A DNA stretch of 39,058 nt, from positions 1 to 39,058 of the forward strand of contig JACCYQ010000128.1 in assembly GCA_013696395.1 (NCBI GenBank), given 5' to 3'. This document shows, one piece after another, positions 26,131-36,200 of the stretch; position 1 is the first letter of the stretch; each line of letters opens with the position of its first letter. Source of the DNA: Chitinophagaceae bacterium (GTDB lineage Bacteria; Bacteroidota; Bacteroidia; Chitinophagales; Chitinophagaceae). Both the position numbers and the translations under genes were made by a program. The notes beneath the pieces are model-generated. The model saw nothing but the letters and a program-made list of their open reading frames with translations, was not told the origin of the DNA and ran no database searches.

Positions 26131-28299
26131 ATGAGATTTATTTTACTGTTTTTATTATTTCCATTTCAACTACTGTCCCAAACATACTCCCAACAAGATA
26201 TAAATCGCTGGGAAAATCAGGCTAAACAGGTTACGATCATCCGGGATAATTTCGGCATCCCGCATATCTATGGTAAAACTGATGCGGATGCAGTTTTTGG
26301 CTTACTCTATGCCCAGTGCGAAGATGATTTTAAAAGAGTAGAGATGAATTATATTGAAAAGCTGGGACGCCTGGCCGAAGTAAATGGCGAAAAAGATATT
26401 TACAACGACTTGATGATACGCCTGGTCATTGATTCTACCGATGCTATGACCGATTATGATAAAGCGCCGGCATGGTTAAAAAAATTACTGATAGCTTTTG
26501 CCGACGGTATAAATTATTACCTGCATCAAAATCCACAAACAAAACCTGCGCTGCTTTCCCGCTTCGAACCGTGGTATCCATTACTGTGGACCGATGGCAG
26601 TATCGGTGCTATCAGCACTGCAGATGTAAGCGTTGCTGAATTAAAAAAATTTTATACCGGTGATGAATTTTCAAAAGCTTTACCCAAACAAAAAGATGAA
26701 GAAATATTAACGGGATCAAATGGTTTTGCTTTTTCACCAAAGATCACAGCATCCGGAAATTCAATTTTATACATTAACCCGCACGTAACATTTTATTTTC
26801 GGCCCGAGGTGCACATGGTTAGTGAAGAAGGTTTAAATGCCTATGGGGCTGTAACCTGGGGACAGTTTTTTATTTACCAGGGATTTAATGAAAAACTGGG
26901 ATGGATGCATACATCGAGCGCTACTGACATTTCCGATGCTTATGCAGAAAAAATCAGTAAGGCAGCTAACGGTTACACATACCTGTATAATAACCAGCAA
27001 AAACCAGTTACAAATAAAAAAATCAGCCTGAAATATAAAAACGGGAATGATTTTCATACTAAAAACATTAATACATTATTTACACATCATGGACCCATTA
27101 TGGCTAAACGCAATGGTGACTGGATCAGTGTAAAAGCCAATAACCGGGATATGAATGGTCTGGTACAAAGCTGGCAACGCACCAAAGCAAACAGTTTTGA
27201 TGAATTTAAAAAAGTAATGGATCTGTTGGTAAACACTTCCAACAACACGGTATATGCAGATGCAGAAGGCAATATCGCTTATTGGCATGGAAACTTCATA
27301 CCAGTGAGGGACACAACATTCGATTGGTCAAAACCCGTTGATGGTTCTATTGCCGCCACGGAATGGAAAGGCTTACACCCGGTAAAAGAATCTGTTCATA
27401 TTTATAATCCTGAAAACGGATGGATACAAAATTGTAATTCAACGCCCTTCACTGCTGCCGGATCTTTTAGCCCCAAAAAAGAAAACTACCCTGCCTACAT
27501 GGCGCCAGATGGTGAAAATTTCAGAGGCATTAATGCGGTGGAGGTTTTAAGTAATAATAAAGACTACACCCTTGATAAAGTGATTGCTGCAGGCTATGAT
27601 CTAAAATTAGCCGCTTTTGAAATGTTGATCCCTACTCTGATCATTGCTGCTAAAAATAGTGATCAACAAAAAAATTCCATTAATGATTTATCCAAAGCCA
27701 TAGATATATTAAAGCAATGGAATTATAAAAGTGGCGAGCAATCAGTTGCCACTACGTTGGCCATTGAGTGGGGACAAAAATTATTACCTGCTATTTATGC
27801 ATCACCCGGAAATGACCAGGTTGAAAAAACCGTCAATTATATATTCGATGCCAGTCCAGCGCAACTGCTAAATCCACTCAAGGAAGTATTAAAGGATTTA
27901 AACAATAAGTATGGAAAATGGAATATTGCCTGGGGTGAGATCAATCGTTTTCAAAGAATATCAGGCGATGTGAATTTAAAATATGACGATGCACAACCAA
28001 GCCTGCCGGTTGGATTTGCATCTTCCACGTGGGGGATGCTGCCATCTTATAGCAGTCGATATTTTCCGGGAACAAAAAAACGTTATGGTGTTAATGGTAA
28101 CAGTTTTATTTGTGCCGTTGAATTTGGCAAAAAGATTAAAGCAAAATCATTATTAGCAGGTGGACAAAGCGGCGATCCCCAATCACCTCATTTTAATGAC
28201 CAGGCTTTGATGTATACGCAAGGAAAATTTAAAGATGTTCTCTTTTATAAAGATGATGTATTAAAAAACGCTGAGAAAACCTATCATCCCGGAGATTAA
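26131..28299 (+). CDS. Exported penicillin-acylase-family N-terminal nucleophile amidohydrolase
   Basis: A 722-residue S45-family enzyme that should cleave N-acyl amide bonds. A signal peptide ends near LLSQ. The alpha-chain region has DNFGIPHIYGKTDADAVFGL. The autocleavage and nucleophile site is TGSNGFAF with Ser196; processing before Ser would release the beta chain. Other conserved segments are LYINPHVTF and GFNEKLGWMHTSSATDISDA, which hold the oxyanion-hole Asn and substrate pocket. Homologues include penicillin acylases, acyl-homoserine-lactone acylases and aculeacin acylases; the actual substrate is unknown. The ATG at 26131 was chosen because it starts the signal peptide; in-frame TTG and GTG lie just upstream. 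It is followed by two other exported hydrolases. Confidence 0.92.
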   Translation: MRFILLFLLFPFQLLSQTYSQQDINRWENQAKQVTIIRDNFGIPHIYGKTDADAVFGLLYAQCEDDFKRVEMNYIEKLGRLAEVNGEKDIYNDLMIRLVIDSTDAMTDYDKAPAWLKKLLIAFADGINYYLHQNPQTKPALLSRFEPWYPLLWTDGSIGAISTADVSVAELKKFYTGDEFSKALPKQKDEEILTGSNGFAFSPKITASGNSILYINPHVTFYFRPEVHMVSEEGLNAYGAVTWGQFFIYQGFNEKLGWMHTSSATDISDAYAEKISKAANGYTYLYNNQQKPVTNKKISLKYKNGNDFHTKNINTLFTHHGPIMAKRNGDWISVKANNRDMNGLVQSWQRTKANSFDEFKKVMDLLVNTSNNTVYADAEGNIAYWHGNFIPVRDTTFDWSKPVDGSIAATEWKGLHPVKESVHIYNPENGWIQNCNSTPFTAAGSFSPKKENYPAYMAPDGENFRGINAVEVLSNNKDYTLDKVIAAGYDLKLAAFEMLIPTLIIAAKNSDQQKNSINDLSKAIDILKQWNYKSGEQSVATTLAIEWGQKLLPAIYASPGNDQVEKTVNYIFDASPAQLLNPLKEVLKDLNNKYGKWNIAWGEINRFQRISGDVNLKYDDAQPSLPVGFASSTWGMLPSYSSRYFPGTKKRYGVNGNSFICAVEFGKKIKAKSLLAGGQSGDPQSPHFNDQALMYTQGKFKDVLFYKDDVLKNAEKTYHPGD

Positions 28300-28333
28300 A
28301 TAATCATACTGGAATACAATTTATTATTATAAA

Positions 28334-29425
28334 ATGAAAACATTAGCTCTATTATTATTGTTGCCTACGATTGTATTTGCGCAAATACATACAACCGCAT
28401 CCTTTGACAGTATCATGAATAACCACAGTGCATTTAGCGGCGTTGTCCTGGTGGCAGAAAAAGGAGAGCCTGTTTATCATAAGGCGTTTGGCTATAGCGA
28501 TTACACAAAACAAAAACCTTTACAGGTTACTGATGTTTTTGAAATGGCGTCCGTTTCTAAACAATTTACGGCCATGATCATCATGATGCTACAGGAAAAA
28601 GGTGAATTAAACTACGATGACCTGATAGAAAAATACCTGGATATTCCATACAAGGGCATTACGATCAGGCATTTACTTACGCATACCAGTGGCTTACCCG
28701 ATTACCAGGAAATTATGGATACACATTGGGATAAATCAAAAGTAGCCGGCAACCCGGATATCCTCCTTTATCTGAATAAATATGCTCCACCAAAACTATT
28801 TGAACCGGGCACCCAATATAACTACAGCAATACAGGATACGTATTACTGGCAAGCATAGCCGAAAAAGCAAGCGGTAAAGATTTTATTAAACTTAGCCGA
28901 AAATGGATATTTAAACCCCTGAAAATGAAAAGCACGAATATCCGGACTCCCCGGCAAAAAGCGGCTACGAAAAATTTCACAGTTGGTCACCTCTGGAATG
29001 TTGAAGATCAATCATTCAAAAGAGCCGATGCTGATCCCTCATCTGACTATACCATTTGGTTGGGCAATCGAAAAGGTCCGGGGAGAGTTAGTTCAACTGC
29101 AGAAGATTTGTTGAAGTGGGACCGGACTTTAAAATCGGAAAGACTTGTAAAGCAAAGCACGCTGAACGCTGCATATCAACCAATGACACTAATAAATAAA
29201 GAACAAAGTTATTATGGATTTGGCTGGATGATAGATGCAGATTCAAAACATGGAAAAGCGGTCAGGCATACAGGAGATAATCCAGGGTATAAAACGCAAA
29301 TCGTACGTTATTTAGATGCAGAAAAAACCATCATCCTTTTAAGCAACAATGCATACCCCGGACTTGATCAAATGATAAATGAATTCACATCACTTATATT
29401 TAATCCTGCATTTTCATCAAAATAA
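28334..29425 (+). CDS. Exported beta-lactamase-fold serine hydrolase
   Basis: This 363-residue protein belongs to the class C beta-lactamase / D-alanyl-D-alanine carboxypeptidase-like family. The signal peptide ends at about IVFAQ. The catalytic SxxK is Ser73-Val-Ser-Lys76 in EMASVSKQFT, the YxN motif is Tyr164-Ser-Asn166 in YNYSNTGY, and the third motif is HTGDNPG near residue 311. Members include esterases, D-amino-acid amidases, peptidases and true beta-lactamases; context with an acylase and a D-aminoacylase suggests acting on D-amino-acid or peptidoglycan-derived substrates, which is inference. It lies 34 bp after the acylase gene and 88 bp before the deacylase gene, consistent with an operon. 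Confidence 0.92.
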   Translation: MKTLALLLLLPTIVFAQIHTTASFDSIMNNHSAFSGVVLVAEKGEPVYHKAFGYSDYTKQKPLQVTDVFEMASVSKQFTAMIIMMLQEKGELNYDDLIEKYLDIPYKGITIRHLLTHTSGLPDYQEIMDTHWDKSKVAGNPDILLYLNKYAPPKLFEPGTQYNYSNTGYVLLASIAEKASGKDFIKLSRKWIFKPLKMKSTNIRTPRQKAATKNFTVGHLWNVEDQSFKRADADPSSDYTIWLGNRKGPGRVSSTAEDLLKWDRTLKSERLVKQSTLNAAYQPMTLINKEQSYYGFGWMIDADSKHGKAVRHTGDNPGYKTQIVRYLDAEKTIILLSNNAYPGLDQMINEFTSLIFNPAFSSK

Positions 29426-29513
29426 ACAGTTGAAATAAACTTTGAAATACTTTGCAGCAGGCAGGTTGATTATTGATAACTTTTATTTGAATAAAAAAAA
29501 TAATAATAAACAA

Positions 29514-31109
29514 ATGAAAACCTTTTCTCTTTTCCTGGCTTTATTCCTTTCAATTTATTCTTCCGCCCAAACAGATGCAGATATTCTGATTAAAAATGGG
29601 CGGGTAATAGATGGTACTGGTAATTCCTGGTATTATGCTGATGTAGCTGTAAAAAATGGCAAAATCATTAAGATGGGAAAAAATCTTTCCCTCACTTCGA
29701 ACAAGACGATTGATGCAAAAGGCTTGGTTGTTGCACCAGGTTTTATTGATGTTCACGGGCATATTGAAGGCGGCATCATTACAACACCGGAAGCAGCGAA
29801 TTATATTTATGATGGTGTTACAACGGTTATTACAGGTAATTGCGGCGGTTCAGCTGCGGATATAAAAAGATTTTATTACAGGGTAGACAGTGTTCACTCA
29901 TCGATTAACGTGAGTACGCTGATAGGCCACAACACCATTCGTGAGCAAGTAATGAATGAAGATGATCGAAAACCTACTCCTGCAGAGCAGGCTCAAATGG
30001 AGGCTTTGGTAACCCAGGCCATGAAGGATGGTGCACTGGGTTTATCAACCGGGTTGATCTATATTCCCGGCACTTTTGCCGAAACGGAAGAAGTGGTTGG
30101 ACTTGCCAAAGCTGCTGCGCAACACAATGGTATTTATGCATCGCATATCCGCAATGAAGAAAATGAAGTAGTACCGGCAATTGAAGAAGCACTTCATATT
30201 GGTCGTTCGGCAAACATCCCTGTTCAGATCTCACATTTTAAAATTGGCGGTAAAGTGAATTGGGGAAATTCATCAACCACTATTGGTATGATAGAAAAAG
30301 CACGCAGCGAAGGCTGGGATGTAACGATTGATCAATACCCTTATACGGCAAGCAGTACAAACCTGGGTGTAAGGCTTCCTGACTGGGCATTTGCCGCTGG
30401 TAATGATTCATTGAGAGCCAGGTTGCACAATCCATCAATCCGCAAACAAATAAAAAAGGATATGCTGAAACAATTGGATCGATATGGTTTCAAAAATTAC
30501 AGCTATGCGGTGGTAGCCAGTTACCAGCCCGATTCAACTTTTAACGGGAAAAATATATCGGAGATCAATAAATTAATGGGCCGAAAGAGTAAAGCTCATT
30601 TTGAAGCGGAAACCATTATGGATATGATTGAAAAAGGAGGTGCTCAAATGGTTTACCATAGCATGAATGAAAAGGATGTGAAATACATCATGCAATATCC
30701 TTTTTCCATGTTTGGTGCCGATGCCGGTGTACCACAGCCTGGAAAAGGTATGCCGCATCCGCGGGGTTATGGAACCAATGCCAGGGTGCTGGGGAAATAT
30801 GTCCGCGATGAAAAAGTAATAGGTCTGGAAGAAGCCATCAGACGAATGAGCTCATTAGCTGCTCAAAAATTTGGATTAACCGATCGCGGATTATTAAAAG
30901 AAGGAATGGCTGCAGACATCGTGATCTTTGATGAAAAAACGGTTACGGACCTGGCCACTTTTGATAAACCGCATGCTTACTCCAGGGGTTTTAAATATGT
31001 GCTGGTGAATGGTATAATAACCGTGGAAGATGAAAAACATACAGGCGCCCGCGGCGGAACTGTTCTTCGTGGTTCCGCCTGGGTGCAACCGGCAAATACA
31101 ACAGAGTAA
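29514..31109 (+). CDS. Exported N-acyl-D-amino-acid deacylase-like amidohydrolase
   Basis: A 531-residue metal-dependent amidohydrolase. The ATG at 29514 starts a signal peptide (TFSLFLALFLSIYSSAQ); an in-frame TTG at 29442 would put 24 hydrophilic residues before it and was rejected. The metal-site residues match the D-aminoacylase family: His81 and His83 in GFIDVHGHIEGG, Cys110 in TGNCGG, His211 in YASHIRNE, His241 in ISHFKIGG and an Asp in MFGADAGV. Typical sites HPRGYG and EEAIRRMSSLAAQKFGL are near the C-terminus. The enzyme should remove acyl groups from N-acyl-D-amino acids or peptides in the periplasm. It is the last gene of the hydrolase run and converges on the SnoaL-like gene. Confidence 0.93.
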   Translation: MKTFSLFLALFLSIYSSAQTDADILIKNGRVIDGTGNSWYYADVAVKNGKIIKMGKNLSLTSNKTIDAKGLVVAPGFIDVHGHIEGGIITTPEAANYIYDGVTTVITGNCGGSAADIKRFYYRVDSVHSSINVSTLIGHNTIREQVMNEDDRKPTPAEQAQMEALVTQAMKDGALGLSTGLIYIPGTFAETEEVVGLAKAAAQHNGIYASHIRNEENEVVPAIEEALHIGRSANIPVQISHFKIGGKVNWGNSSTTIGMIEKARSEGWDVTIDQYPYTASSTNLGVRLPDWAFAAGNDSLRARLHNPSIRKQIKKDMLKQLDRYGFKNYSYAVVASYQPDSTFNGKNISEINKLMGRKSKAHFEAETIMDMIEKGGAQMVYHSMNEKDVKYIMQYPFSMFGADAGVPQPGKGMPHPRGYGTNARVLGKYVRDEKVIGLEEAIRRMSSLAAQKFGLTDRGLLKEGMAADIVIFDEKTVTDLATFDKPHAYSRGFKYVLVNGIITVEDEKHTGARGGTVLRGSAWVQPANTTE

Positions 31110-31117
31110 TTTTTATT

Positions 31118-31525
31118 TTATTGTAATTGTTTAAACATAACATCGCCCAACATATAGATTCTGGCTTCTGTGATCAATGACTCTTTCAAATTATAACTAA
31201 CGCATAGGGGCACCCGAACATCTTTTTGGGTGGCCGGTATGCCTGCAAATTCATTGATATGTTTGCCCACAAAAAAACCTTCCAATACTGCTTTTTCTTC
31301 GGTAATGAGCGAATGGGTCACTTCGGCTTTTGCATCAAAAGCTACATGATAAATGTAATAGAGCATTTCTCCAATTGCTTTTCGGCCCTGAGTTCTCTCT
31401 CCTGTACCCAGGTTAATAAACACGGCATCTTCCGCTATATATTGCACATCATGCGTTTTAAAATAAGCCTCCATGTTTTTCAAGGTGGTAGCTGATGGAG
31501 TTTTTTCAAGCATCGTAGTTGACAT
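31118..31525 (-). CDS. SnoaL/NTF2-like small protein
   Basis: The 135-residue protein has a SnoaL-like cone-shaped fold pattern: an N-terminal helix (TTLKNMEAYFKTHD), then DAVFINLGTGERTQGRKAIG and AFDAKAEVTHSLITEEKAV, matching the polyketide-cyclase-like / ester-cyclase group of NTF2-fold proteins. Such proteins have many roles and the sequence gives no substrate. No signal peptide is seen, so it is cytoplasmic. It lies 37 bp downstream of the DUF418 gene on the same strand. The stop codon is 8 bp from that of the convergent deacylase gene, with no clear hairpin between them. Confidence 0.82.
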   Translation of the reverse strand: MSTTMLEKTPSATTLKNMEAYFKTHDVQYIAEDAVFINLGTGERTQGRKAIGEMLYYIYHVAFDAKAEVTHSLITEEKAVLEGFFVGKHINEFAGIPATQKDVRVPLCVSYNLKESLITEARIYMLGDVMFKQLQ

Positions 31526-31562
31526 AAAAAAAAATTATGGTTAACAAATGTTTATCCGCTTT

Positions 31563-32960
31563 TCATTCAATTGTTTGTTTGTCTTCCGTAATAATAAAAT
31601 CACCTGCAGGAACTTTTAAAATAATAGTATCTGTTTCTTTTGTTATTGCAATGGGTTGTTTTTTCCAGTAGGTTAAACTACGCCACAACCATTCAAGCGG
31701 TCCAAAACGGAAATTTCTTAACCAGATATGGCTGTAAACAATCTGCAGAACCCATACTGCAGCAACTACATAATACATTTCATGTCTTTCCAACTTCCCA
31801 AACATGCCGAATCCAATACCATAAAAAAATAGCCCGCAGATAATAGATTGTCCCAGGTAGTTTGTAAATGCCATTTGACCTACAGGTTGAAAAATTTTAA
31901 ATAGCCAGTTAAACCATCCGGATTTATACATTACCATGATAAGACCAAAAATTCCCATGGCTCTTATGCTTCTTGAAAGTTCATAATACTCAAACTGAAC
32001 ATTCTTAACATAGTCAAAATAATTAAACTGGTAGTTGATCATGGGTTGAAGCCTGAAATAAGATATAGTGAGCCCCAGTCCTAAGCCGATCAACATCATT
32101 CCAGCATAAATTTTTAGAGAACCGCCGCCGGTCAACAGCCCATTTTTAAAAAAAGCCATGCCAATAAACATGAATAATAGAATATCCCAAATGCCAAAAT
32201 AAGTAAAGTTCACCTCAGATCGGAAACTCCGTTCGCTTTGATACTCATACAGATTGGCATAACTGCCCGTCATCATCATCTTGCTATTATTCATTTCCTT
32301 TAGTTTACCATCAATGCTTGATTTCTCTTTATAAGTTGTCATTGCACCAAGCCTTTCCTTTTGCAGGTCTGTTAATTTTACAGTGGTAGTATCTAGTTTT
32401 GCTATAGCCTCACCCCGTGCAATGGTGCGCTTATCCATATAAAAATCACGATTCTCCCTAACCGTCTGAAACACAAGACAAATAAAAGCCGCAATTAATA
32501 ATGATTTAGGAGAAAGTCTGTGAAAAGCAAAAAGGATCATACCGCATAGTGCATATTGAAACAGGATATCCCAGAACCAAAGCAATACAAATGCATTTAT
32601 AAGGCCGAATACCAATAACCACAATTGTCTTCTGAAAAAGTATTCAGCAGCCTTTATTCCACTTACTCGTTTTTGCTGCCTGGTAAGAAATAAAATTACA
32701 CCCGCACCAAACAGCATGGAAAAAAGTGCACGTTGGCTTCCTTCCAAAGACCATTCAATAAAATACCAGGTTTTATAATTAACTCCTGCTTCATTGAGTA
32801 CGGAGGGATCGTGATAAACAGGATCCGGCAATGCAAACCCCGGAATATTCATTAATAATATACCCAGAATAGCAATGCCTCTAAGACTGTCCAGAATTAC
32901 TATCCGTTCGGTGTTAGGGGTAGGTTCAGCAAGTGAATCAACACCCAATTGATTTACCAT
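31563..32960 (-). CDS. DUF418 family membrane protein (YeiB-like)
   Basis: A 465-residue polytopic membrane protein. The N-terminus has the family signature RIVILDSLRGIAILGILLMN, related to acyltransferase-3-like heparan N-acetyltransferase proteins, and the C-terminal DUF418 domain shows QMAFTNYLGQSIICGLFFYG and RFGPLEWLWRSLTYWKKQP. About ten hydrophobic segments are present. A hydrophilic loop between about residues 180 and 230 carries charged helix. DUF418 proteins are thought to be membrane acyl-transfer proteins, but their substrates are unproven. It is divergent from the GAF-array gene and upstream of the SnoaL-like gene. Confidence 0.91.
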   Translation of the reverse strand: MVNQLGVDSLAEPTPNTERIVILDSLRGIAILGILLMNIPGFALPDPVYHDPSVLNEAGVNYKTWYFIEWSLEGSQRALFSMLFGAGVILFLTRQQKRVSGIKAAEYFFRRQLWLLVFGLINAFVLLWFWDILFQYALCGMILFAFHRLSPKSLLIAAFICLVFQTVRENRDFYMDKRTIARGEAIAKLDTTTVKLTDLQKERLGAMTTYKEKSSIDGKLKEMNNSKMMMTGSYANLYEYQSERSFRSEVNFTYFGIWDILLFMFIGMAFFKNGLLTGGGSLKIYAGMMLIGLGLGLTISYFRLQPMINYQFNYFDYVKNVQFEYYELSRSIRAMGIFGLIMVMYKSGWFNWLFKIFQPVGQMAFTNYLGQSIICGLFFYGIGFGMFGKLERHEMYYVVAAVWVLQIVYSHIWLRNFRFGPLEWLWRSLTYWKKQPIAITKETDTIILKVPAGDFIITEDKQTIE

Positions 32961-33264
32961 TGAATTAATTTTTTAAATTTAATATGGTATTCGGGGTACC
33001 TGCTTTAAGAGGGAGAATTTTATTAAATGTAAACTTTTTTATAAAAAACAAAGATGTTATTCTAGTTTGTTTTTGGATAACAGGCCTTTGTTTCATGAAT
33101 ATGTTATGCGAAATATACCTATCTTATAAACATGGAATGCCTTATATTTAGGATCAAATTTTTTACTACTATCCTTACTCCTCAGGTTCATACACGAAGA
33201 CATATTTAATTTCCATTCTGACCAGAAAAGCCTTATTGTTTTCAATAATAATTGAACAACTGCC
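32961..33264. other. 304-bp divergent intergenic region
   Basis: This AT-rich stretch should hold the promoters of the DUF418 gene (minus) and of the GAF-array gene (plus). No small gene was recognised. I found no TTG-spaced TAnnTTTG on either strand that I would call; the nearest is TATATTTA at 33143-33150 without a suitable upstream TTG. The most structured element is an inverted repeat immediately before the GAF-array start codon. Confidence 0.6.
33241..33256. other. Inverted repeat just before the GAF-array start codon
   Basis: TTCAAT and ATTGAA arms flank a four-base AATA centre, ending eight bases before the ATG at 33265. Outer bases (TTG before, CAAC after) extend the match with a small bulge. 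In the leader RNA this would fold near the start codon; as DNA it could be an operator. Chance occurrence in AT-rich sequence cannot be excluded. Confidence 0.35.
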
Positions 33265-36200
33265 ATGAGTAACAACGAAGATCGGATTGCAGACCTTGAA
33301 CTTGCGCTTGCAGAAAAATCAGCCCAACTTGACCAGCGTACGGAAGAACTCGCGGTAATTAACAGCGTGCAGAATGGCCTGGCCAAAAAGATGGATATCC
33401 AGTCTATTTATGAATTAGTGGGTGAAAAGATCCGCCATATTTTTAATGCACAGATCATTGATATTGTTACCTACGATGCTGAAACTAATTTATTAGAAGA
33501 TCGGTATGCTTATGAAAAAGGCGATCGCACCCTGGTAGGCACCTGGGAGCCTGCCGGCTTCAGGGAACTGGTTATTAAAACCGGGCAATTATTATTAATA
33601 AATGAGGACCTGGAAGAAAGAAGTCAGCAGTTTAAGAGTGCAGTTATTCATGGGTCTTTACCAAAATCTGTGGTATTTGTTCCGTTAAAATCAGGCAATG
33701 AAGTAAAAGGGATGATCAGTCTCCAGGATCTTGATAAAGAACATGCTTTTTCGGAGAATGATGTAAACCTGCTAACTACACTGGCTAATAGTATGAGTGT
33801 AGCACTGGAAAATGCCAGGTTGTTTGACGAAACAAATAGTTTACTGAAGCAAACCGAACAACGTACCGCTGAACTGGCTGTAATCAACAGCGTACAGGAA
33901 GGACTAGCACGTGAACTCGATATCCAGGCCATTTATGAATTGGTTGGTGAAAAAATGAGGGAAATATTCAGCGCCCAGGTCATTGACATTGCTACTTATG
34001 ATAAAAGAACAAACCTGATAGAGGATCGCTATTCCTTTGAAAAGGGGGACAGGTCACTGCTGGGACCCAGAGAACCACAGGGATTTAGAAAATACGTGAT
34101 TGAATCCCGCCAAGGACAGGTAATAAATGAGGATATAAAAAACAGAATGCTTGAATATGATAATAAAGTGCTGCTGGGGGAAGAATCAAAGTCTGTACTT
34201 TTTGTACCCCTGATCTCCGGAGGCGAAGTGAAAGGCATTATCAGTTTACAGGATCTTGATAAAGAACATGCTTTTTCCGATTCGGATGTAAGTCTGATGA
34301 CCACGCTTGCTAACAGCATGAGTGTAGCGCTGGAGAATGCAAGGCTGTTTGATGAAACCAACAGCCTCTTAAAACAAACCGAACAAAGAACCGCAGAACT
34401 CGCTGTAATAAACAGCGTACAGGAAGGGCTTGCCCGTGAACTGGATATCAAGGCCATTTATAACCTGGTGGGTGAAAAAATGCGGGAGATCTTCAATGCA
34501 CAGGTTATCGATATTGTAACCTACGATAAAAAAACAAACCTCATCGAAGACCGATATTCTTTTGAGAAAGGAGACAGATCATTAGTAGGTCCCAGGGAAC
34601 CGAAAGGCTTTAGAGAACATGTGATAAAAACAGCCCAGCCCCTGGTAATTAATAAAGATGTTGAAGGGAAACGTTCTACTTATGATAATACGGTTGTCGT
34701 TGGCGAAGCAGCCAAATCACTGGTACTGGTTCCAATGATTGCCAGCGGATCGGTTAATGGCGTCATCAGTTTGCAGAATGTGGATGAAGAAAATGCATTT
34801 TCTGAACCGGATATAAACCTCTTAACTACACTGGCCAATAGTATGAGCGTGGCACTGGAAAGTGCACGTCACTTCAATGAAACTATCAGCCTCTTAAAAC
34901 AAACCGAACAAAGAACCGCTGAACTGGCCGTCATCAATAGTGTACAGGAAGGGCTTGCCCGTGAAATGGATATTCAGGGTATTTATGAATTGGTAGGAGA
35001 AAAAATGCGGGAGATCTTCAATGCACAGGTCATTGATATTGTAACATACGAAAGAAAATCAAACCTGATTGAAGACCGCTATGCCTATGAAAAAGGTGAC
35101 CGTTCTATGCTGGGACCCAGGGAACCCAAAGGCTTTCGTAAACATGTGATTGAAACAGGCGAAATGCTTTTGCATAATGAAGGTGTAGAAGAAGCAAGCG
35201 TTCAGTATGGTAATGAATTATTGATTGGGGACATGGCTAAATCACAGGTATTTTTTCCACTAACTTCCAGTGGAAAAGTGGCAGGGATCATAAGCCTGCA
35301 AAATTTGGATTATGAAAATGCATTTACCGATTCGGATATCAGTTTGTTAACCACACTGGCCAATAGTATGAGTGTGGCATTGGAAAGTGCACGCCTGTTT
35401 GATGAAACTACAAACCTGCTAAAACAAACCGAACAACGCACTGCAGAATTAGGGGTGATTAACAGCGTGCAGGAAGGACTGGCCCGCGAACTGGACATCC
35501 AGGCCATTTATGAATTGGTAGGTGAAAAGATCCGCGAAATTTTCAATGCACAAGTCATAGATATTGTCACTTACGATAAGAGAACGGATCTTATTGAAGA
35601 TCGTTATGCCTACGAAAAGGGTGACACCACTATACTGGGTCCTAGAAAACCAAAAGGATTTCGCAAACATTTAATAGAAACCGGCCAACTAATTATTATC
35701 AATAAAGATTATGAGGAAAAAAGTATTACCTATAATAATACGGTTCTGATCGGAGATCATCCAAAATCGATCGTCCTAGTCCCGATGAAATCAGGTAACA
35801 ATTTAACCGGCATTATCAGTTTACAAAACCTGGATAAGGAAGATGCTTTTTCTGATTCAGATATCAGCCTTTTGACTACCCTTGCAAACAGTATGAGTGT
35901 TGCTTTAGAAAATGCACGTCTGTTTGATGAAACCAACCGCCTCCTTAAAGAAACCGAACAACGCAATGCGGAATTGGCTGTTATCAATAGTGTGCAGGAA
36001 AGCCTGGTTGCAAAAATGGATATACAAGGCATTTATGAATTAGTAGGAGAAAAAATAAGAGAAATATTCAATGCCCAGGTCATTGACATTGTTACCTATG
36101 ATCCCGTTAAAAACCTGGTAGAAGATCAATATTCATACGAAAAAGGAGACCGCACATTACTGGGCCCAAGAGCTCCCAAAGGCTTTCGGAAACATGTAAT

